Shown piece after piece: positions 42,279-53,276 of a stretch of 64,000 nt of DNA; the stretch's first letter is position 1, and each line of letters begins with the position of its first letter. Origin of the DNA: Sodiomyces alkalinus F11. Lineage: Eukaryota; Ascomycota; Sordariomycetes; Glomerellales; Plectosphaerellaceae. The stretch is taken from the NCBI RefSeq assembly GCF_003711515.1, contig NW_021167088.1, positions 582,351-646,350 on the forward strand, written 5' to 3'. A program made the translations under genes and the position numbers. The notes beneath the pieces are model-generated. The model did no database searches and was not told where the DNA came from. It saw only the letters and a list, made by a program, of their open reading frames with translations.

Positions 42279-43324
42279 ACGGATCACACCCTTTCTCTCA
42301 ATCCCCGATGCTCTCCCGCCGACTCAACTTGTATTTTTGGCCTCGGCCCCTTGTTCCCGATATGGCCGAACACTCTCGTCCGCAAATGCGCCATTTCTCC
42401 TTCGAGGATTAGACAACAACCCTTACGAGGACGGAACGAAGAAGGAACTGAGGAGGCGATGGCTATTCGGTGATTGAGTCTCTGCTACATATTTCTCTTT
42501 GACTCTCTTCATGGGGAAGGGACCTTGGGAGCAGGGAGGACAATGGAATTCTTTTTCCGGAGGGATGCCTGGCTAGGCTTTATGCATTGCGTCTTACGAC
42601 CGTATTAGGGAAAGGAATGCCAAAAAAATGGGTTTGATGCCATGAGAGGCCAATACAGTGGCCTTCGTTGAGTAAACCGTTGATATGTGTGTCGGTTGCC
42701 CTCTGTTCTGAAGTGTTCTTAACGGAGTATGGATGGTCGTCCCGTAACCTTTTCCTCGCTCCACAACTCAGCCACCCATACACATACCTCTGGGCTGGTT
42801 CTTCGGCAAGAACAGTACCACGTAGATACGGGCCAGGTTGGCAGGCGGCGCGTGGTTTCCTCTCCCCCCAGGACGATCCAGTTCTGTTTCACCCACGGAA
42901 CGAATGGTGGATAAAGACAACACTACCATGGTCTAGGTAGCGAGGTCCATACGGCGTCACGCACGCGAGAGGATGGTTATTTGTGAATACCAACTCTCCA
43001 TGCCATTCCACGTGGAAGCTATAAAGCTAGATGCATCGCCACAAGGCATGCCATTTCATAGGAACACTGTGTCGACTAAGGGGTAAATGGATCATCCCGA
43101 GCTTAAGGGATTCGAAGCCTCAATAAGTCCTAGCAAGAACCAGCCCAATTTTCCGAAGCAGAAAAATAAATAAGAGGAAAACAGAAAGAAGAAACCAACG
43201 CCCATTATGCATCAGCCTATGTATACGACTGGGGCCGATGCATGGTGTGACTGCCAAACCAGCGGCCGCTAACTTGATGAACCATTGCTAGGATGCCTCT
43301 TTTTACCCAAGTCATGCCCTTCGT
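42279..43324. other. Convergent spacer RPL39 / SKP1
   Basis: No gene seen. An AACGGAGTA motif lies near 42720. Both flanks presumably contain 3' UTRs. Confidence 0.5.
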
Positions 43325-44038
43325 TTATCGGTCCTCGGCCCACTCGTTCTCGCGACGGATCTGCTCCTCCTCCTCGGGCGTGAAGTCGTTGGTGATGTTG
43401 AAAGTCTTGCGGATCTCCTCAGGGGACTTGCCCTTGATCATATTGGCGACGGTCTTGCAGCCGACGTCAAGAAGAGGCTTGATGTCAAGGTAGTTGGAGG
43501 CCTGCTCCCCGGGGGGGCGTATTAGCAGGGAAGCGCCATGGGCAATAGACATCCAAAAGCAAGTGACCGGGAAAAACTTACGAGAATGATTTCAAAAAGC
43601 ATTTCTTGGTCGACCTGCATGAACTTCTGGTCCCACTCTTCGATCTCCGTGGTCTTCTTGCGAGCGTCGTTATCGTCATCCTGGGTCTGGGGAGGATCGT
43701 TGCGGTGATGCTCGCACCATTCTACCACTTTGCGCAGGACAGCCTCGTTGACCTGGAGGAGACGTAGATGGTTACCACTCGATTCTTCAAGCAGGCACGG
43801 GGTATCAAGTGACGGGGGAAGTGGAAAGGAGGCAACGACGGTATGGTGACGGAGCAAGCGAGTGGAGGCTTACATTGGGGATAGGAATGGGGTTCTGAGC
43901 AGTGATCCCTTCGTCGCCGATATCTTCGATGAGATTTTTGATCAGAACGGACCGTTCAGCAACCTGACGGTCGAGCTCGATGATGGCAGAGTCGTTGGAC
44001 TGGACCCAGATCTTAGGAGCGGGCTTCGCGTCGGCCAT
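43325..44038 (-). CDS. SKP1: SKP1 (SCF ubiquitin ligase adaptor, SconC)
   Basis: Links cullin-1 to F-box proteins in SCF ubiquitin ligases; known as SconC in sulfur regulation of filamentous fungi. Exons in transcript order are 43874-44038, 43582-43752 and 43325-43501, giving 170 aa, the usual size. The BTB/POZ-like N-terminal part covers about residues 8-75 ([20 protein letters not shown]). The linker contains [10 protein letters not shown] and an Asp-rich stretch, and [20 protein letters not shown] leads to the C-terminal dimerisation domain with [19 protein letters not shown] and the terminal [19 protein letters not shown]. Introns are 121 and 80 nt; the second has a GCTAAT branch. Divergent from SMP3 and convergent with RPL39. 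Confidence 0.97.
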
Positions 44039-46493
44039 CTCTGCGGAGGATGGAGTGTCGTCTTAGGGCGGGGTTGTGGAGACGGAATATGGAACACTGA
44101 TGGAATCAGTACTGCTGCGCCTGTGGTGTTGCGAAAAGAAATAGCACGTTAAGAAGAAGTGATGTGTGAGGCAAAGCGGTATGTTTGGTGGAAGGTTGAG
44201 ATGCCCGTTGGCTTGGGCGATATAAGTTGAAGTAATCACGGAGTAGGAAGTCAGGTGAAAGAACCCCCGGCGGAAGGCTGGCCTTGCACAAAGTTACAAA
44301 GTTACGGTGAAAGTAGTCTTCTTTGCAGCCTCGGGTGGGTGTCGCTCGGGTTGGTCAAGCTGGTGCTCCCCAGCAGAATCGAATGGAAGAAAGAGGGAAT
44401 CCCTTTTATCTTAAAAAAAGAAATCGACTTACCAGGAATTTGATATGGATGGGCAAAGAATATAGCCTGATGCCTAAATGAAAGAATGAAAGAAGAGGCA
44501 GACGAGTTTGATGATGTGAGAGCGAGCGGAAGAACCAAGTCGGGGGCTTTCAAAGGCGATGTGGCGAAGCAAATATTATGTCACAGCTTACCAGAAGAAT
44601 TGCCATTGAAGTACTTAGACCTTTCTCTGTCTCTGAGAGAGGGGTTGGATAGCGTTTCTCGGGTACTTTCCCACTGTCGCCATCCACGCTGTTTGCTACC
44701 TAGGTACCTCACTTGCTCTAGTTCTGCATATTTACACCGTCTCCCAAGCCGGAACCGTAGGTAAGGTAGTCCAGGCAAACTCTCTCCACTTCGTCCGCTC
44801 TACGGATAACTCGTGCCAAGAGAAAGAAGGAAAGAGGAAATTGAACTTCTACGAAGTAGACTATCCTGTCCCGCAGGACTGGGCAGCCACCTCTCTTTTT
44901 AACAACTTTGAATAATAGGGATTGGTGTGGAATTTGAGCTTGTTATGAGTGAAGGAATCCACTACTGCTGCCTACGCTTAGGTAATTGCCTTTTGCACGG
45001 AAGTCTACAGTGATATCTCCATTACATAATCATAAATGGACGGAAGGGGATCGCACTACGAATACGAAGTATCTGGCTCGAGTGCCGGAAACCAGAAAGA
45101 CAGATGGAACCAGACAGCTCAGGTTGCTTCGGATGGTGACAATATCAGTCATGAAACACGCTGTCTTTCTCCTGCTGCTATTCTGGTGGGATACCCACTA
45201 CCTTACCTTGCATCCGTACTTTGGAAACTCTAATTGTTAACAGCCCAAAAACAGTACCTTGTACGAATAATTGACCGATCCTCGGACACTACCAGGTACT
45301 TGGAACTTCGTACAAAGTAGGTACCTAATTATTACTGCAGACATGCTATCCTTGGTCAAAATACCAACCGTTCTCGAATCTTCTGAGAGATTGCAGGAGC
45401 AACTTGGAGCTTTACTAATAACAGGTAACACAAAAATAGAGCTGGCCGGGGCCAAGAGCTCGTCGGTAGGACCGGGCCCTTCCTGGAAGTGGCATGCACG
45501 ACACTACCTGCATTACATGCTTTCGTACCTTACCCATCTCAGTACGTGTAGAAGCATTCCAAACGGATCGGAGACCCAGCATTTTTCAAGCTCTAGTAGT
45601 CTGTCAGAAGTACGGCATTGTAACATTGGACGGACGGTTTCTTTTGAAAATGGTACGAAATATTAGAAAGCGGGCTGCTTATGGCTAATTATGGCTCGTA
45701 GGAATGAAGGCTAGCGATGGCCCAGGTACCGTTAATCACCCTAGGTACCTAGCTACCGGATTCCGAATGTGCTTCGGTACTAGCTCAAAGTAACCTATAC
45801 CTCATATGGCTTAGTGCGCCCCAACGGTCACCTTGCGTTGCCAAATGATGACCAGGATTCCACTTGTATGGAGTAATGAGACCGCGGCCAGCATCAGCAG
45901 AGCTCCTGATCTGTCCACGTTTCTTCGCGTTGCCATCACCAGGGGTCAAGGGGCTGTACACAAGCATCAAGCCAAGCACCAGAGCTGCAAGCATCTAACA
46001 CTCGAGCCAGGTGCTAAGATCTGGGCTGAGGTCAAGACACTGGAATTCTTCCATTTTTCCAAACAACGGTATTAATAATTAACAAGGGAACGCCAACCTG
46101 TTCACGTTTTCACCCCTGCACCCTCGGATTCCGTCTCCTCCCCATCGTTTATCATCATTCCAGTTAGATATTTTTGTTATTCAGTTTTTTGGACCGCTTC
46201 CCCGACCAATACTTTGTCTTCCTGCTCTTGTCTGGGTAGCACAAGACCCTTGCGAGACAGACCATGCGTCTTTGCGCCTCGACGACCGCTACCTTCTGGC
46301 AGTTCCGTGCGAGTCGATTCCACCATCGCAGCTCGCAGGTCGTCGCTTGATCTTCCTGTCTCTTCTGCCTGTCGTACTCAGCGCTGCGCGACCTCCCCAC
46401 AGCTTGGTCCGACAGCTCACGAGGTCCCTAAAGCTCTGGTCTTGCAAGGACAAAGCAAAGGTTTCGCTCGCGCGATTCTAGGTTTTGGGGGAA
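44039..46493. other. 2.45-kb divergent spacer SKP1 / SMP3
   Basis: No gene supported on either strand. Several GGTACC and CTTAGG-type motifs (near 44697-44706, 45300-45325, 45722-45755), a CACGGAGTAGG motif near 44238. The last 300 bases are probably the SMP3 leader. Confidence 0.55.
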
Positions 46494-46692
46494 ATGTGGC
46501 GACGAACTTACCTCTTCCTCCTCCTCGTCCGGCTGTGGTTTGCCTTGTCGCCCAGCTACCTTCATCCCGACGAGAACTTTCAAGGCCCGGAGGTCATCGC
46601 TGGTAAGTTCTTGGACCGTCTTGTCTTTCCCTGCAAGTTTGGCGCATCTACTGCGAATAAAAATCGCAAAGAAACCAGCACTGACCAACTCC

Positions 46693-46733
<41 letters not shown>

Positions 46734-48383
46734 CCCCCCCTCTCCAGGCCAGATCTTCAGCTACCCCGTTCGACACACATGGGAATTCACCGGCGAAAAC
46801 CCGATCCGAAGCGTATTCCCGTTATGGCCCGTCTACGGTCTGCCCATGCTACTCCTCCGATGGCTCTGGATAGGCAACGGCAACGATGGCGAAATTCCTC
46901 CTATCGCCGTCTTCTGGACCCTGCGCGTCCTCATGTTTGTGCTCAGTTTCGTCCTCGAGGATTGGGCTATCCACGAACTCGTCCATTCGCCCCGACACCG
47001 TCGCGTCGCCGTTATGCTTGTCGCGTCGTCCTACGTCACCTGGACCTATCAGACCCATACATTCTCCAATGCCATTGAGACTCTCGTGGTCGCCTGGTCC
47101 TTGGTATTAATACAGCGCATTGTTGAAGATACGGTAGGCCTATTCTTTCTTCCTTCCTCTGGGCCATCCCGGTGTGAGCAATACAGATGCGGTGTCAACT
47201 GTGAACCTATACCGCCCCGAGCACTTCAAACTGACGTACTTCCCCCAGCATCAACAATCGTCTCTCATGGCCTCGACTGTTCTCGGCATCATTGGGGTCT
47301 TCGGCATCTTCAACCGTATTACTTTCCCAGCGTTTTTGTTGATTCCCGGCATTCGTTTGATACCCCATTTCCTTCATAGGTTCGTCAAGGATACTCCTCG
47401 TTTCCGCACGATTTTCTCCCTGACTCACACTCCGTGTTAGACCATCGTCATTTGCCGTTATGGCACTAGCCGGTCTTATTACTGCCTTTATTGCCGTGGC
47501 CTTGGACACGGCCTTCTACCTCTCTGAACCTGTTACCTTGACGGACTTGTTCTTGCGACCCATTATCACCCCTCTCAACAATCTTCGATACAACATCTTG
47601 CCCGAGAACCTTGCGGAGCACGGGCTTCACCCTTGGTATCAGCACCTCCTCATCAACATCCCGCAGTTATTGGGTCCGGCAGCGATACTTCTTATCACGA
47701 AACCTCATCTCTCGCTCCGCCTCTACTCGGCCATCTCCGGCATCTTTGTGCTGTCCATATTCCAGCACCAAGAAGCTCGGTTCTTGTTGCCGACAGTGCC
47801 GCTCATCTTGTCTTCAGTCCAGCTACCGAGAAATCGCAAGGCCATGCAGATATGGACGGTGGTATGGGTCATCTTCAATGCCGCCCTCGGTATCCTCATG
47901 GGCACATACCACCAAGGCGGTATCGTCCCCGGCCAGGTCTTTATGAGCAACCAACCCGACGCGACGCAGGCCTTTTGGTGGAAAACATACTCCCCTCCGG
48001 TATGGCTGCTGAACGGAAAGAACGAGGTGCTCACCACCCACGACGTCATGGGCATGCCGGGCGAGAAGCTCCTCGAGCAGCTTGCGGACCTAGCCACCTG
48101 CGACACACCAGCGGACCGACGAAAGAAGGAGTATCTGAAGGAGAAGCAGGGGACATACTTGATGGCGCCGGCGTCGGCGACGTGGATCGACCCTTACCTG
48201 CCGAACAAGGGCCTGGACGGACTGCGCTTCCGCGAGGTGTGGCGGTACCAGCAGCACCTTAACCTGGATGATCTGGATTGGGGCGAGGACGGTGTCTGGA
48301 ATACCCTCGCGCGGGTCGTGGGGAGGAGAGGCCTCGTTGCATGGCGCGTGACCAAGAGTTGTGATGGTGGAAAACAACGATGA
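46494..48383 (+). CDS. SMP3: GPI mannosyltransferase 4 (SMP3, GT22)
   Basis: Adds the fourth, side-chain mannose to GPI precursors in the ER; essential in yeast. Exons 46494-46602, 46748-47133, 47249-47379 and 47441-48383 give 522 aa. The GT22 luminal motif HPDE is at residues 24-27 ([12 protein letters not shown], partly before intron 1), preceded by a hydrophobic first helix. Multiple hydrophobic helices follow (for example [20 protein letters not shown]), and the [19 protein letters not shown] motif shared by the PIG-B/PIG-Z/ALG9 superfamily is in exon 4. Introns have CTGAC branches; intron 3 uses a GTTCGT donor. Intron 1 contains a very long poly-C run between its branch point and acceptor. 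The start at 46494 is the first ATG. Confidence 0.95.
46694..46740 (+). repeat. C39-G-C7 homopolymer in SMP3 intron 1
   Basis: 39 consecutive C (46694-46732), a G, then seven C. It lies between the CTGAC branch sequence (about 46680) and the CCAG acceptor (46744-46747), that is, in the place of the polypyrimidine tract. Confidence 0.95.
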
Positions 48384-49508
48384 AAAAAGAACAATCATAT
48401 CATAGACACAGCGGTTCATATTAGCGCCTTCAATAAATGATATTACTGTGCTTTTGGATGCAGAAAGCGAAGGTGATAGAGGGGACTTGGCATCTTGTTG
48501 CCGTGCCAAATTTGCGACCCTGTCTTGCTTGCCTTTTCTTGACAGAGTGAAGTCGACGCACGCTGGTTCGCTGACAGGAATGTAGGTGTTACCACACAAG
48601 AGCACGCAGTGGAATGATGATCCGACCCCTAGAAAGATCAAGCTTTGCCAAGGCAAGTCCCGGATTCTTGTCCAAGGCCCCCCCCCCGGGGGGGGTGCTT
48701 GGCTGTTGCGATCGGCATCATGCGAAGCCAAGGAGCTGAGAAGCTTCGCGCTTGGTTCTTTCGTCCGGCAGTCCGCGACGTCTCGGTTGTTCACCTTGGT
48801 GAGACGAGCAAGCTAATATCTATACACAGTGCCTTGTTTGTATCTTGATTTCATCAAAAACGATATCCCGAAATCCCTCAACGCCGAACCCATCCATGTC
48901 CATTGCCTTTCCCTCCTTTCCATGCGCCTAGTATGCTTGAGTATGCTTGGAAATGCTCGCTCTCCCTCCCCCAGCCCAATATGCCAGAGAGCTGCGTACC
49001 ATGTGTAGGCCGCCCGTGTTTGACGCGGCAGAGACGGTCGACAGAGAAACACGTATCCCAATCCTGTTGGAAGCAGATCCCAATTCGACACGGGTACGAC
49101 AAAGTATATAATGCCGTCTCGATCGACCGCGGCAGAAGTAGGTGTCAGTTCTTGATATGGCCGGGTTTCTGAGAATCCGAGGTCGTTTTCGTTTCTTGTT
49201 TATACAGCCCCTTCGAGGAGGGGCGGGCCACGAGAAGTCGTCTTCATCTCCATTCATTCGATTGATATGATATGCCCTGCCTTCGCTGATGCAGGTCTGG
49301 CAAAAGCGAAGTTGACGACAGGCTCGGTAGATGATGCGGGGAAACACAGAGCAAATGCCAGAGGTCGTAGAGTGATAATAGTAACAAAACCACCATGTCA
49401 TGCGCAAGGCACAGACGGAGGAAGAGAACCGTAGCGAAGGTGAGAGTCGCACGGCCTCGTAGCGATGGAAGACAAGGAGTTTTTCCAGAAGCCCAGAGCA
49501 GCGACGGA
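48384..49508. other. Spacer downstream of SMP3
   Basis: No convincing coding exon. Contains a C10G8 palindrome at 48678-48695. Minus-strand ORFs here have no domain that I recognise. Confidence 0.5.
48678..48695. repeat. C10G8 palindromic homopolymer pair
   Basis: Ten C followed by eight G, self-complementary, in the non-coding stretch downstream of SMP3. Confidence 0.9.
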
Positions 49509-49727
49509 TCATTCCGTAGCGTGGCTGGACGTATTCTCGTGGCCGCTGTAGTTGCGGTTGCCGTTGACAGCGTATCCGGCGCCGATACCGATGGCGATGG
49601 CGAGGGCGATGACCATGGCGCCGCCGAGAAGCCATAGCCAGAACACCTTCCTCCGGATGCCGCAGATGCGACTTGGCTCAACGACCCCCACCCCAGCTTC
49701 ACAAGCTTGCCCTCCGCCGGGATACAT
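49509..49727 (-). CDS. Small single-pass membrane protein, tentative
   Basis: From the ATG at 49727 the ORF encodes 72 aa: a short Gly/Val/Glu-rich N-terminus, the basic anchor RICGIRRKVFW, and a strong transmembrane helix (WLLGGAMVIALAIAIGIGAG), then a short polar tail. The motif ICGxRRKxFW directly before a helix occurs in many uncharacterised fungal membrane proteins, which are normally much longer, with a Ser/Thr-rich or enzyme domain after the helix. Here the frame stops soon after the helix. An upstream exon may exist: the frame is open to a possible acceptor (GTTTAG) near 49797. So this may be a fragment, a last exon or a decayed gene. Confidence 0.35.
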   Translation of the reverse strand: MYPGGGQACEAGVGVVEPSRICGIRRKVFWLWLLGGAMVIALAIAIGIGAGYAVNGNRNYSGHENTSSHATE

Positions 49728-49796
49728 CGTCCAATGCTGCGAACTTGGCCCGGAGTGAATCGAAAATAGTAGATTGTGATGGTGGGGGATAATCAC

Positions 49797-51852
49797 CTAA
49801 ACGGACAGGGACCGGGAGGCCAGCTGTTTAAGGCCGGGCAGCTTTCGTTACGGTATACGTTCAGCTGCTTAATACGGCAGGATTGCTTCAACGGCCAGAC
49901 GTACCAGCAACGCCGGACGATTTCCCCAAAACGACTTCGAATGTCTTGTCTCGTATGGAGATGGTTGGATTCCTTTGCAGAGTGTACACGGTCGTGAGGA
50001 ATGCGGGTCTCGCGTGCGTGAGAGGTTTGTCTCTACCGGGTTCGATGACCGGGGTGCGGGAGGTCTTATACAAGTCCGTTCCCGAAGGTCACAAGTCGTA
50101 GAGGAAAGACCCGAAGACGAGCCGGGCCTAATACGACCGACGTGGCGCGGAAGGGATCAGACGTATCGTATCTGACAGTGGGAGGAACGTGGGCGGCGTG
50201 AGCTCCGAGACACAATGTCTATTGTTGGGAGGTGTCGTGGGGATAACGAAGAAGGGAGGCCGGTGTCAATATATAGAGAAAAGGACCGGATGACAAGAAC
50301 GGGGCGCCCTGACTCGGGCGAGGGAGGCAGGACACACTAAAGTTGAAGTACGGCAGTCTCTCCAAAGAGGGGGAACATGCCTTGAGTCGAGAGGAAAACT
50401 GACGATCATATACTGGGGAATATATGAACGGACAGTTGTAGTTGCATGGCAGTGCCAGGTTGCTTGCGGATAAAAATAGGGCAGTTGGACGACGAACAAG
50501 TCTCACGAAAACAAAATCAAACAAAAGAAGGAAAAAAGAAACCATGGCAAAATGGACACCAGAGACAGCCCGAGCTGGACTCACGCAGAGAGTAATAGTA
50601 GCAACCCAAGTGGAGTTTGATCGTGGAGACTGAGCCTCACAGGAGGGAGCACAAGAGATGGCGCCGAGGCGTGGGACGGGCCCTATCTTGCTTCACGACC
50701 CGAATTTCCTGTAAACAGTCACTTTGATGGATGGATCCCTGACGGCGATAACCTACGATACTGACTAGGGAACCCGCTACTTGGGAGCGGCGGTTGTCCT
50801 GTGGATGGTGGGGGTAAGTGAAGAATAAAATAAGGCCGCAGATAGGCCGAAGCACAGCGATCACCGATAAATTGAGGATGGGCCGCGTCTCAGAGACCTT
50901 GGGGTTACAACTGCGAAGGTCTCTGGATTGTGATCGTGTGCTCGATAGTCTCGTGTAAGTAACAAGATGTCTCGGGCCTGCTTATCGAATTGTCATTAGT
51001 AGCGAGCACATGGGCATTGGCATTTATGGGTGGATATGGGTTCAGTTATAGGGAGGGAGGATAAAAGGAAAAAGAAAAAAACAAAAAAGGGAGATAGATG
51101 GAACAGACAAATGGAGACAAGGTTATATCCGTACTCCGTACCCGTACACCGAACGGATAAGTGGCAAGGATAAATACCTAGGTACCTTAGGTAATAAGGT
51201 ACCTAGGTAGCCGGATCAGACTACCTTAAGGTACGTAGGTATCTCCTCGACGGATCGGCACCGAAACATCTACACTAGCCTACCTGTACCGCTAACGTTA
51301 CCCATTCAGGAGTCTCTTCGACCAAGGCAAGATGATTGCCATCTTGTGTTGTTGTACAGAAACGAAGTCGGTAGAGTAATTACGGCATATATATTCTGTT
51401 AGGTGCCGCAGAGGCTTGAACTCCTCGACCGGCCGGCAGTGACCCAGGACATGGAGGGTTGTGGTCTTCCAATCTTGGACAAATTTGAAAAGAAAGGGAA
51501 CTGCCTTTCGATCAACGCTCATAAGATGCCCTTGAGACGAGGCTTTCGCAGATCAGTCCCCAGAGATCCAATCACATGAAGGAGTCGGCCATGCATAAAG
51601 TGCTCGCTGAGCCTGGTTCTATCACGGTTGAACCTCATCACAGGCTCAGAACCCAGCATAAACTATGTGTGGCATGTTTTTATTTTATTTTATTGGTGTT
51701 TGTTTTGTCCACTAATCAATCCCACATATGGGCACTGCCCATGCGGTCGCCCGAGTCTCGTCTCCCTTTCGTTCTCAGGGCAAAGCCCAAGACGTACTCA
51801 GTAGAGTCCCGACCGCAGGAGGACTACAGCGCGGCGCCCAAAACGTCCGCAC
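49797..51852. other. 2-kb spacer upstream of RPL10A 3' end
   Basis: No supported gene. It contains a cluster of GGTACC/CCTTAGGTA motifs (51175-51241), a TACTCCGTA motif near 51131 and purine-rich tracts near 51060-51120. The right end is presumably the RPL10A 3' UTR. Confidence 0.5.
51175..51241. repeat. Cluster of CCTTAGGTA / CCTAGGTA motifs
   Basis: Repeated ACCTAGGTACC and ACCTTAAGGTA units. Same motif family as the clusters near 1.8, 9.4, 9.8 and 10.0 kb. Confidence 0.75.
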
Positions 51853-52728
51853 TTAGTACAGACGCTTGGGGGGGGACATGGAAGCCTTGATGGTCAGGCT
51901 TCCAACGTTCTGCCAGCCCTTCTTCAGCAGCGAGACGAGGTAGTTGATGGCCAACATGATGTTGCCGACGAGCTGCTCCTGGGTCATGCCGACGTTGCCG
52001 ACAGCGACACCCATGCACAGAACCTTCTTCAGCTGGAACTTGATGGTCGACTTGACCTCGGTGATCTTGTCGTTGAGGTTGTCGCCGTGCGAGACGGGGG
52101 TAGGGAACTTGCCGGCTACACACAAAAGACGGTCAGTATTCCATAAAAGCCCGCGGCATCCAAGGAAGAGGGGGTGCCTTGAAAGCTGCCGTCCTAAGGG
52201 GGGAAAATAACAAACCCCCCCCCCCCCCCAAAGGATCGGGAAAACGTACCCTTGGAAAGACCGGGACCGAGAAGACGGGGAATCTGTTTGATCAGAGAGT
52301 CGGAAGCGACAAAGGCATCGTACTTGCGCGCGAGCTTCTTGATGAGCTTCTTGTTCTTGTTCAGCTTCTTCAGATCGTCGGCAGACATGGCGTCGACGCC
52401 GCCGTGCTTGGCACGGTCAATGTCGTGCTGGTCACCCAGAATGCAGATGCTCATGTTGGGGCGGGGCACGATGGGCAGGCGGACGGTGCCGGAGAAACGC
52501 TTGTCACGCTGGGGGTCATAGTTCTTGAGGCCGATCTGAAGCTCGACCGACTCGAGGAAGTTGCGCTTCTTGGTCTCGTTCGAGTACTCCAGGAGCTCGC
52601 CGACCTGGGTGCGGACGTTGGCAACCGTGATCTCTGTGATGCGCCTGTTAGAAGCCGGGCCACAGATGCTTTACGGGACCCATTGTAACATAACGCGGCC
52701 ACTCGGAGACTCAAAACTTACTCGACAT
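51853..52728 (-). CDS. RPL10A: 60S ribosomal protein uL1 (L10a)
   Basis: uL1 forms the L1 stalk of the 60S subunit. Exons in transcript order are 52722-52728 (7 nt: ATG TCG A), 52250-52633 and 51853-52115, giving 217 aa, the exact family length. The spliced N-terminus is [19 protein letters not shown]; alternatives with the nearer CAG acceptor are out of frame. Landmarks include [28 protein letters not shown], and the C-terminal [19 protein letters not shown] ending KRLY. Intron 1 is 88 nt with a CTAAC branch only 12 nt before the acceptor. Intron 2 (134 nt) contains a run of 15 G in the transcript. Divergent from TRM732. Confidence 0.97.
52215..52229 (+). repeat. Poly-C run (15 C) in RPL10A intron 2
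   Basis: Homopolymer of 15 C on the plus strand (G in the transcript) within the second RPL10A intron, early after the donor. Confidence 0.9.
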
Positions 52729-53276
52729 CTTGATGATATCTCCCAGAAATCTGGTAGCACGGTTTAGGTGTGGATTTTGGGTGAAGAAGTGGATGTGGTG
52801 ATGAAGTCGTAGGGAGCACAACGAACCGCTGGAAATATAATATGGTGGGGGGTTTCAAGTAGGGTTTTTTTTCTCGCCCGTGGGATAAGTCACGTGAGAC
52901 TATCCCCACTGGTCCGTTTCTCGACGTTTGTGCTCAAGAACGTCCAAGCCACTGTGAGTTAGGTAATCCAGCAGTATACACCGTCTTACAACCTGGTACT
53001 TCGGTACCTTCTCCCAACGCCGCTCTCCACAAGGACTCTCCATGATCGTGGAAATTTGCGCTCAAACTGAGGGCCCTCGATGACCCAGAGCCCCGGCATC
53101 TTTATTTCATTGCTGTAGGGTGGACGTCTCCTTGTTTGAATGAAGGACCTCCATCCACCACATATGCCGCGAAGATAATATTTCTACCTTAAAGAACACA
53201 ATCAAGTTCTTGATAGTATCAACTATCACGGTCCGTCGTCTAAGTGGCAGAGTTTTTATTCTCATCTCAGCCATGG
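52729..53276. other. Divergent promoter RPL10A / TRM732
   Basis: No coding exon seen, though a further 5' exon of the TRM732 gene cannot be excluded. AGGTAATCC and GGTACTTCGGTACC-like units lie near 52962-53010. Confidence 0.5.

Noticed and set aside
45785..45994. Minus-strand ORF of 69 codons with hydrophobic start
   Set aside because: No conserved domain recognised and it lies in a motif-rich spacer; chance ORF more likely.
49244..49702. 152-codon minus-strand ORF overlapping the small membrane ORF
   Set aside because: Ser/Pro/Leu-rich without domain; it is a shadow frame of the transmembrane ORF at 49509-49727.
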